From CAUUCF01 sp963543695 (GTDB lineage Bacteria > Pseudomonadota > Gammaproteobacteria > UBA9339), in the NCBI GenBank assembly GCA_963543695.1, contig CAUUCF010000016.1, forward strand, positions 1-9,151: DNA of 9,151 nt. Direction: 5' to 3'. The translations under genes were made by a program, and so were the position numbers. Of the stretch, positions 1-5,424 are shown one piece after another. Within the stretch, counting starts at the first letter, position 1; the number at the start of each line of letters is the position of its first letter. Under the pieces are notes generated by a model, which searched no databases, had not been told where the DNA came from, and was given only the letters and a program-made list of their open reading frames with translations.

Positions 1-237
1 TTTTAGATTAGTCCCCAAAGCAGAAAATTCGTTTATGAAAGATCACCATTTAGCCCTTGAAAGTGAAATGACTTCATATCACTCCGGAACTAAGGGAAAA
101 AACTTTAAAAGCAAAAGGGAAAAACCAATTAAAAAAAGCTTGGATCAAAACTTTTAAAGAAGATTGGGACGCAACATTGGGTATGATGTATGGACCATAT
201 TGAAAATAAAAAACTTGGTATTCGGGTTATTGCTTAA
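1..237 (+). pseudogene. Degraded coding sequence, unrecognised (upstream part of toxin-like remnant)
   Basis: No frame is open throughout, but three plus-strand frames give protein-like stretches that follow one another. Frame 2 reads from the left edge to a stop at 155-157 and includes FMKDHHLALESEMTSYH. Frame 3 then reads AWIKTFKEDWDATLGMMYG up to the stop at 201-203. Frame 1 continues with MDHIENKKLGIRVIA up to the stop at 235-237. Polar, well-mixed composition and the hand-over between frames suggest one gene broken by small indels, whose 5' end lies outside the window. Frame 1 runs on, with stops at 235 and 256, into the nuclease-like segment that follows, so both may come from a single large protein. 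I do not recognise the family of this part. Confidence 0.5.
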
Positions 238-770
238 ATAAATTTAACTTTAGTATAGATTGGTCTAATAAAAAATAATCATAAAACGATAAACGATTAT
301 GAAAAGATAACGTCTGCAAATAACAAGATCTCAGGTTATTTTGAAATATATGATCATTTACAAAAGACGTATGGATACACAGAAGGGATAAGACGTTGGG
401 ATCTTTTAACAAAAAGTAAGGTTATGCGAGCAGAAGTATCGGTTTTGAAAGAAATTGCTAACGAATCTGGTGCCCAAATGCATCATACGTTGTTTCAGAG
501 TATGGCAGAAGATACGATTGTTAAAATAGATAGTACATTTAATATGACCCGTTAAACTTTGTTTTTTTACCGGCAAATGAAGAATTAGCAAATAAAATAG
601 GATCTAGTATCCATTCAGGAAAACACACGAACGTTGCTAAACAACAGATAACTAAATCTTTGAATAAAATGTCATAACGTTATACCGAGAGTAGAACAGC
701 GATAGTAGAAACGATACGCCAGGAACGAAGTAAATTATTAAAAGGAAAAATTAACTTAAGGGAAAAATAA
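238..770 (+). pseudogene. Remnant of an HNH/AHH-like nuclease toxin C-terminal domain
   Basis: Frame 1 is open from 259 to the stop at 553-555 and reads through SGYFEIYDHLQKTYGY and, near its end, GAQMHHTLFQ (His-His codons at 481-486). A one-base loss near 553 moves the sense to frame 3, which gives NFVFLPANEELANKIG and IHSGKHT. An in-frame TAA at 675-677 follows, then RYTESRTAIVETIRQERSK up to TAA at 768-770. The order HH, then N-x-V-x-L-P, then H-x-G-x-H is what I know from the AHH/HNH (His-Me finger) nuclease domains that end polymorphic toxins. Assignment is from motif order only. One frameshift and two or more stops make it a pseudogene. The broken frame starting at 771 directly after it fits a toxin-immunity layout. 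An alternative is a nuclease of a phage or another element. Confidence 0.55.
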
Positions 771-957
771 ATGTGACGGTAGATAAAAAATATTTTATTG
801 TAGGCTCCAAACCAAGTAGGGAAATATAGTCCATTATTTAATCCTAAATACTGTGATTATAGTAAAATTATGATAAGAATGATTTTATGCAGTAAATAAT
901 GCGTTGTTACGTTATAACCATGATCCATGGTGAAGTGATTTTGACAAAACGGTGTAA
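771..957 (+). pseudogene. Short broken reading frame, possible immunity-gene remnant
   Basis: An ATG at 771 touches the stop of the nuclease remnant but is followed at once by TGA. Skipping two bases, or using GTG at 773, gives VTVDKKYFIVGSKPSREI. The sense then passes to frame 3 near 819 (GKYSPLFNPKYCDYSKI), briefly to frame 2 near 872 (DKNDFMQ), and to frame 1 at 889 (AVNNALLRYNHDPW, a stop at 931, then SDFDKTV and TAA at 955-957). Repaired, it would be about 60 residues. No family is recognised. Its position directly downstream of a nuclease-toxin-like remnant, its small size and its comparable decay suggest a cognate immunity protein. That role is inference. Confidence 0.4.
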
Positions 958-1056
958 AATAGCTTAAACCTAAAAATTAATGTTTAAAAGACAACATGTA
1001 TAGGAATTACTAACTTTACAGAAATTATTTGAAAAATAATATCATTTTTAGAAATC
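958..1056. other. Convergent intergenic stretch
   Basis: This AT-rich stretch lies between the end of the plus-strand remnant and the 3' end of the kdpD-like gene. I see no open frame and no trace of the histidine-kinase module that usually follows the KdpD sensor part. The only structure is an all-A/T inverted repeat, ATTATTT/AAATAAT, at 1024-1040, too weak to call a terminator. Confidence 0.5.
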
Positions 1057-2958
1057 TTAATGGTCACTTTTTACGAGAGCTAACGCTATCACGTTTGAAA
1101 AAGCTTCAATTAAACGCTTACGTTCGTAATTTAGTGTAGGTACCAAAATACCTAACACCCCTATGGTTTGACGGCTAGTTTTTAAAGGAGTAAAAAACCA
1201 ATTAGTAGAAGAAAGAGTATTCGTGCTGAAACCAGCATTTTTACCGTGTAAATATACCCATGCTGCCACAGCATTTTCTTTTTCGCCTAAATTTAATTCT
1301 GTTTGATTGCGGGCTACGATAGTAAGATTATTATTGGTGTCTGGTAGACCTAAAACAACTTGACCGTTAAAAGCATCCCCCGTAATTTTAACGGCACTTT
1401 CAATAATTTTATCAGGGTCATTAATTCCCATAATTTCTCGACTGAAATTATGTAAAGCATACATAAATTTTTCTCTTAATCTAGCGTTGTCAGCCCTAAT
1501 TCTAATTAATTTACCTAACCAACTATTCGTGAAGATCGTGATGACAAAAATTAATAAACTAACCCAAGAATGGTGATTCAATAAGTTAAACGCGTGTAAT
1601 GGAGGAAGAAAAAAGAAATCGTAAATTAATAAAGAGATTAAAGTAAAAAGCGTACCAATTAAAATGTCAGATAAAATACTTACCATTAATAGCGGAAAAA
1701 TTAGCGATAATAAAAGGTGGTGGATCGTAAAATATTCTGGAAACTTAGTCGCTAAATAAAATAGTAAAGTAATGATTACGCTGCTACTTAAACAAATTTT
1801 CCAATTTAAATGGTGAGGATAAATAATACTGTTGCTAATAGGTTGTTTAGGGGTCGTTTTGTTTGAAGTGGCAACGACTACTACGTTAAATAACGTATTG
1901 TGCTTCGTTAACGTTTTTAAGGTAACCTGGTGAAATAAATTATACCAAACAGAGCGAGAAGAATTACCTATCAAAACGAAATTGATATTTTGTGCAATAG
2001 CCGTTTTAATAATACCTGTGCTTACGTTTTGTTCTTCACATAAAATTACTTTGGCTCCTAAATCTTCAGCTAGATTAATACTACGGTATAAGTGAGTACG
2101 ATAATTTTCGCTAGCCGAATAATTTTGTAAAGTTTCTACGTGAATGACGTACCATTCTGCATCTAATTCTTCAGCCATACGATGAGCCGCTAGTAATAGT
2201 TGTTCATCATGCTCGTTACCACTAATTCCTAAAAGTAATTTAGAATTAACAGGCCAAATTTCACCTACTGCTTCTTGAGAACGATAATTTAATAAATCAT
2301 CGTCAACTAGCTTGGCGGTATATTTTAAAGATAATTCCCTTAACGCAATTAAATTACCGGTTTTAAAAAAACGTTTTGCGGCAATTTTGGCTAATTTCGG
2401 TAGGTAAATTTTACCTTCTGCTAAACGTTCTTGTAATTTTTCTGGAGATAAATCTACTAGTTCAATTTCAGGATTAATTTCAAAAAAAGTGTTTGGAATA
2501 ATTTCGTGAATTTGAACGTGTGTAACGTGAGATATAATATCAACTAAACTTTGGATATGTTGAATATTTAAAGTCGTGTAAACGTCAATTCCTAAATTGA
2601 GCAATTCTTCAATGTCTTGGTAGCGCTTTGCGTGGCGGGAACCAGGCATGTTGGAGTGAGCCAGTTCATCAATTAAAACTAACGTCGGTTTTAATTCAAT
2701 AATTTTATCTAGGTCCATCTCTTCTAAAACGAGTTTGCCGTATTTGCTTTTTTTTCTAGGAATATTAGGTAATTGCGTACTTAATAATTCAGTTTCAGAA
2801 CGTTTGTGAGTTTCTACAAAACCGATAATTACGTTAATTCCCGTATTTTTAGCCGCAATTCCTTGTTGTAACATACGGTAGGTTTTACCGACACCAGCAC
2901 AGTAACCTAAGAAAATTTTTAATTTTCCTAAAGGCTTGATGTTTTTTTCGTTATTCAT
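1057..2958 (-). CDS. KdpD-like sensor protein lacking the histidine kinase domain
   Basis: The protein has 633 residues; full KdpD has about 890. The N-terminal KdpD domain (about 12-220) is well kept: Walker A GYCAGVGKT at 18-26, the VETH motif near 48-51, Walker B-like LVLIDELAHSN from 93, then PGSRHAKRYQDIEELL. A universal-stress-protein domain follows (about 238-363, with VLIGNSSRS). Four hydrophobic segments span about 380-490, and a GAF-like region runs to the end (about 505-630). In ordinary KdpD the HisKA and HATPase domains come next; here the frame stops just after the GAF-like region with SDH and TAA. The protein therefore cannot autophosphorylate a KdpE partner by the known route. 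No kdpFABC or kdpE is in the window. Its ATG lies in an ATGA overlap with the stop of epmB, so translation is probably coupled. It may be a natural short sensor or a 3' truncation next to the decayed region. Confidence 0.85.
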   Translation of the reverse strand: MNNEKNIKPLGKLKIFLGYCAGVGKTYRMLQQGIAAKNTGINVIIGFVETHKRSETELLSTQLPNIPRKKSKYGKLVLEEMDLDKIIELKPTLVLIDELAHSNMPGSRHAKRYQDIEELLNLGIDVYTTLNIQHIQSLVDIISHVTHVQIHEIIPNTFFEINPEIELVDLSPEKLQERLAEGKIYLPKLAKIAAKRFFKTGNLIALRELSLKYTAKLVDDDLLNYRSQEAVGEIWPVNSKLLLGISGNEHDEQLLLAAHRMAEELDAEWYVIHVETLQNYSASENYRTHLYRSINLAEDLGAKVILCEEQNVSTGIIKTAIAQNINFVLIGNSSRSVWYNLFHQVTLKTLTKHNTLFNVVVVATSNKTTPKQPISNSIIYPHHLNWKICLSSSVIITLLFYLATKFPEYFTIHHLLLSLIFPLLMVSILSDILIGTLFTLISLLIYDFFFLPPLHAFNLLNHHSWVSLLIFVITIFTNSWLGKLIRIRADNARLREKFMYALHNFSREIMGINDPDKIIESAVKITGDAFNGQVVLGLPDTNNNLTIVARNQTELNLGEKENAVAAWVYLHGKNAGFSTNTLSSTNWFFTPLKTSRQTIGVLGILVPTLNYERKRLIEAFSNVIALALVKSDH

Positions 2959-3791
2959 ATTAATTCTTTACCAACGGCAGTTTCTACTACAAATTTCGGC
3001 AGTAAATAACCTGGTATTTGATTACGTAAAACACGATATAATTGTTTAGCTTTTGTTTTACTTACGGCAAAATGTTGAGCGCCAGCTACTTTGTCTAATA
3101 GATGAAAATAGTAGGGTAGAATTCCAAAATCAAATAATTTTTGAAATAACGTCGATAGAATGGTTACTTGATCGTTAATTCCTTTTAATAACACCCCTTG
3201 GTTTAAAAGGAAATAACCGTTTTTTTTCAAAGTTTGAATAATCGGTTCGTTTTCTTTAGATAATTCTTGCGGATGATTGCAGTGAGTAACTAAAATCAAT
3301 TGTTTCTGTTGAGGATGGTACCAATTAACTTCAAAAGTGGGATCAACAATTACTTTACGACTGTGGATTCGAATTCTTTTTAAAGAAGGAAGTTCATTTA
3401 AAGACGTTAACCAACGGTTTAAATCTGCTACGGGTAAACTTAACGGGTCACCTCCACTTAAAATTACTTCCGTAATCTCGGGATGATTGGTTAAGTAACT
3501 TAAAACTTTCGTTAAATGCGGTAAAGGGTAGTCTAAATTACGTCGAAAGCAAAAGCGACAATGAATACTACAACAATTACTAACTAAGATTAAAGCCCGA
3601 TCTTGATATTTATGTAATAATCCAGGAACGGGTTCGTAGTGATATTCTCCTAAAGGGTCATTAACGTAATTTTTCTGTTTTTGATTTTCTTGACGATCAA
3701 TTTTAATTTGCTTAAGTAAAGGATCATCGACGTTAGCATGGTTAATTTTTTTTAAATATGCTTCAGGAGCTAAAAACGGAAAATTAGTCAT
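2955..3791 (-). CDS. epmB: EF-P-(R)-beta-lysine synthase / lysine 2,3-aminomutase EpmB
   Basis: This is a radical SAM, PLP-dependent aminomutase that converts (S)-alpha-lysine to (R)-beta-lysine, which EpmA attaches to elongation factor P. With the ATG at 3791 it has 278 residues. The [4Fe-4S] motif C-x3-C-x2-C is C74, C78 and C81 (CSIHCRFCFRR). Other family segments are DDPLLKQ, VPGLLHKYQDRALILV, ILSGGDPLSLP, RIRIHSR, LLNQGVLLKGIND, PYYFHLLDKVAGAQHF and GYLLPKF. The lysine near the C-terminus (K275 of AVGKELI) lines up with the usual PLP lysine position. E. coli EpmB has 342 residues; about 50 N-terminal residues and a short C-terminal tail are absent here. A longer form from a TTG at 3818 is possible, but it adds only nine residues encoded inside the permease gene. 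The chosen ATG overlaps the permease stop by eight bases with no good Shine-Dalgarno, implying coupling. epmA and efp are not in the window. Confidence 0.93.
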   Translation of the reverse strand: MTNFPFLAPEAYLKKINHANVDDPLLKQIKIDRQENQKQKNYVNDPLGEYHYEPVPGLLHKYQDRALILVSNCCSIHCRFCFRRNLDYPLPHLTKVLSYLTNHPEITEVILSGGDPLSLPVADLNRWLTSLNELPSLKRIRIHSRKVIVDPTFEVNWYHPQQKQLILVTHCNHPQELSKENEPIIQTLKKNGYFLLNQGVLLKGINDQVTILSTLFQKLFDFGILPYYFHLLDKVAGAQHFAVSKTKAKQLYRVLRNQIPGYLLPKFVVETAVGKELI

Positions 3792-4992
3792 GAAAAACAC
3801 ACCAGAGATTGATCGCAAAAATTAAACAGTTAATAATTAATAATAAGTTAATTTTGGATAACGAAAAAAAAGTTTCTGGTTTTTCAGCAGATTTTAATAA
3901 TTTTTTCATCATTAATAACGGCAAAATAATGCAAAGTACTAATACGAAAAGTGCAGCATAGTTAACCGCCGTAATAAAACTCGTAGGAAAGAAAAGGGCT
4001 ATTACTAAAGCAGGTAAAAAAACTAACAATGAAGTTTTAAATCGTGCCCGATGATCATTGGATTTAATTTTTTCCGCGATAAAATCAAAAAGACTTAAAG
4101 AAGCACCTAAAAACGCAGTTGTAAGAGTAATATTTGCAAAACAATTGAAAACGAAAGCAAAAATTGGTTGATTAACCGTTTTAATCATTAATTGGTTTAA
4201 TTCACCTACGTTTAATTCACTAATCGATTGAGTGGTATGATGACTAAAATCAATTCCTAAAGCAGCAGCTAACCACCATAAATAAATAAATAAAGCGATC
4301 GTAGTGCTCAAAAGGATAATTTTTTTTAATAATTTTTTATTATCGCCTAGGTATAATCTTAAACTGGGAATAATAAATTGAAAACAAAAAGCACTCATAA
4401 AAGAGGGAATAGCTAAATAAGAATATTTTAATGAACCAACATAATTAGCTGTAGGTAAAGTAAACAGATGCTTCGCAGAAATAGCCGGGAGAACTAAAAT
4501 TAAAGACCCTAGGAGTGCTAATCCCTTAACGACGAAAAAAATGCGGTTTAAATAATCTACCATACTAGTACTCCAAAAAACAGCGCTACCTAACGCAAGC
4601 GTAAATAAGATAGCAACCGTCTGGTAGGAAAGAACATGAACGTTATTTTGATGTAAAAATTTTAATAAAATGTTGCTTTCTCCGATGATGGCAACAACGA
4701 TTAAGGTATAAAGAAGCATGAGATAACCGAGCCACGCGATATAATTGCCTCCTTTGCCTAAAAATTTTTGATACATACTGTTAAAACCAGAAGCATGTGC
4801 TGGTAAAGCAAAATTTAGGTCAATTAACAAATATCCGCTAATCGTATTCAAAAACCACGTGATTAATAAAATTATTACTCCGTTGCTAAAGCCTGTCTTA
4901 GCAGAAGCTAAAGGTAAAGCTAGCATTCCGCTACCTATGACGGTTCCTAAAATCATCATAATACTTCCTATGGTTTTACTGTTCTCTTTCAT
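3784..4992 (-). CDS. Aromatic amino-acid permease (HAAAP family, TyrP/Mtr type)
   Basis: An inner-membrane transporter of 402 residues with about eleven hydrophobic segments. The N-terminal motif GTVIGSGMLALP (16-27) is the glycine-rich break in helix 1 typical of the hydroxy/aromatic amino-acid permeases TyrP, Mtr and TnaB, which import tyrosine or tryptophan with protons. Further family-like stretches are FNSMYQKFLGKGGNYIAWLGYL, where TyrP-like proteins leave helix 2, and a helix-rich half ending in FAINLWCVF. Length matches the family (about 400). I cannot tell tyrosine from tryptophan specificity. The ATG at 4992 is supported by AAAGGT six bases upstream, which lies inside an inverted repeat. 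The gene follows the Cys-rich small gene by 36 bases and overlaps epmB by eight. Such permeases are often kept in intracellular Legionella, Coxiella and Chlamydia relatives, consistent with uptake of host amino acids. Confidence 0.88.
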   Translation of the reverse strand: MKENSKTIGSIMMILGTVIGSGMLALPLASAKTGFSNGVIILLITWFLNTISGYLLIDLNFALPAHASGFNSMYQKFLGKGGNYIAWLGYLMLLYTLIVVAIIGESNILLKFLHQNNVHVLSYQTVAILFTLALGSAVFWSTSMVDYLNRIFFVVKGLALLGSLILVLPAISAKHLFTLPTANYVGSLKYSYLAIPSFMSAFCFQFIIPSLRLYLGDNKKLLKKIILLSTTIALFIYLWWLAAALGIDFSHHTTQSISELNVGELNQLMIKTVNQPIFAFVFNCFANITLTTAFLGASLSLFDFIAEKIKSNDHRARFKTSLLVFLPALVIALFFPTSFITAVNYAALFVLVLCIILPLLMMKKLLKSAEKPETFFSLSKINLLLIINCLIFAINLWCVFHD

Positions 4993-4998
4993 GAAATT

Positions 4999-5015
4999 AC
5001 CTTTAATTTAAAGGT
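4999..5015 (-). promoter_or_regulatory. Inverted repeat enclosing the permease ribosome-binding site
   Basis: The plus-strand sequence ACCTTTAATTTAAAGGT is a perfect 8+1+8 inverted repeat. In the minus-strand mRNA it can fold into a seven-pair stem with a three-base loop. The 3' arm is the permease Shine-Dalgarno AAAGGU, six bases before the AUG, so the folded form would hide it. The stem is not followed by a U run, so it is not an intrinsic terminator. The 5' arm begins 14 bases after the stop codon of the upstream small gene. A terminating ribosome could therefore open it. Confidence 0.5.
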
Positions 5016-5028
5016 TAAAATTTTTCTT

Positions 5029-5295
5029 CTATTGATTTTTGGAACAATCGTTTAAACAAGGATTGTTTTTTTCATGATGATGAGTTTTACAAGGGGCAAG
5101 TAAAAATTTAATTAAAGCCGCAGCAGCTAAAATAGTTACCATCGCGTCAAAAAATAAAACGACAGAAGAAACTATTTTTTGAATGATCCCTTGATGATCG
5201 TCGATGTTAGCTAAAATGCCAACTAAAACGGCAAAAACGATAAATAGAGTGACAATCACTTTACAACCACATTTTTTTTGATTACATTTACACAT
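5029..5295 (-). CDS. Small Cys-rich two-helix membrane protein, unknown function
   Basis: An 88-residue protein I do not recognise. It has a Cys/Lys-rich N-terminus (C2, C4, C9, C11 in MCKCNQKKCGCK), a hydrophobic helix at about 13-29, a short polar turn (NIDDHQG), a second hydrophobic region at about 38-67, and a C-terminal tail with HHH (72-74) and C69, C80, C84. Seven cysteines and a triple histidine on what are probably the same membrane side suggest metal or Fe-S binding or a redox role, but that is inference. The positive N-terminus favours both ends in the cytoplasm. A strong Shine-Dalgarno, AGAGGA, sits three bases before the ATG, which supports it as a real gene. It is first in the operon with the permease, epmB and the kdpD-like gene. 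Confidence 0.75.
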   Translation of the reverse strand: MCKCNQKKCGCKVIVTLFIVFAVLVGILANIDDHQGIIQKIVSSVVLFFDAMVTILAAAALIKFLLAPCKTHHHEKNNPCLNDCSKNQ

Positions 5296-5298
5296 GTT

Positions 5299-5304
5299 TC
5301 CTCT
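5299..5304 (-). promoter_or_regulatory. Shine-Dalgarno of the Cys-rich small gene
   Basis: The minus strand reads AGAGGA, then AAC and ATG. It is one of the two best ribosome-binding sites in the window (the other precedes accD) and fixes the start of the small gene. Confidence 0.65.
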
Positions 5305-5349
5305 TCAATTTTAATTTAAGATTTTACAATAATATAAGATTAATTTTCT

Positions 5350-5355
5350 ATTATA
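5350..5355 (-). promoter_or_regulatory. Likely -10 box for the minus-strand operon
   Basis: The minus strand reads a consensus TATAAT here, 54 bases before the small gene's ATG, in the only gap that could hold the operon's promoter. The -35 region at 16-18 bases spacing has only a poor match (TAGCAC or CTAGCA), so strength and exact start are uncertain. Confidence 0.45.
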
Positions 5356-5391
5356 CATAATTTTATCGAATGTGCTAGAGAAAATTTTTCG

Positions 5392-5406
5392 TATAAAATA
5401 TATAAA
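5392..5406 (+). promoter_or_regulatory. Possible -10 region for the nnr gene
   Basis: TATAAA occurs at 5392-5397 and again at 5401-5406, ahead of the ATG at 5425. Neither has a clear -35 hexamer at proper spacing. The region is very AT-rich, so chance matches are expected. Confidence 0.25.
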
Positions 5407-5424
5407 GCAAGGTCTGTTTAAAGA

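Noticed and set aside
227..591. Two minus-strand open frames of 61 codons each within the left-hand region.
   Set aside because: They lie opposite the plus-strand nuclease remnant, whose motifs read in the other direction, and their products look like random low-complexity translations.
1024..1040. ATTATTT/AAATAAT inverted repeat as a terminator for kdpD.
   Set aside because: The stem is seven A/T pairs only and is not followed by a T run on the minus strand; such repeats are expected by chance in DNA this AT-rich.
958..1056. Searched the minus strand for a histidine-kinase remnant after the KdpD stop.
   Set aside because: No H-box, N-box or G-box-like residues were found in any frame between the stop and the toxin-like remnant.
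3792..3818. Longer EpmB start at a TTG codon.
   Set aside because: It adds nine residues that do not resemble EpmB, lies within permease coding sequence, and an ATG at 3791 is available at the start of the conserved region.
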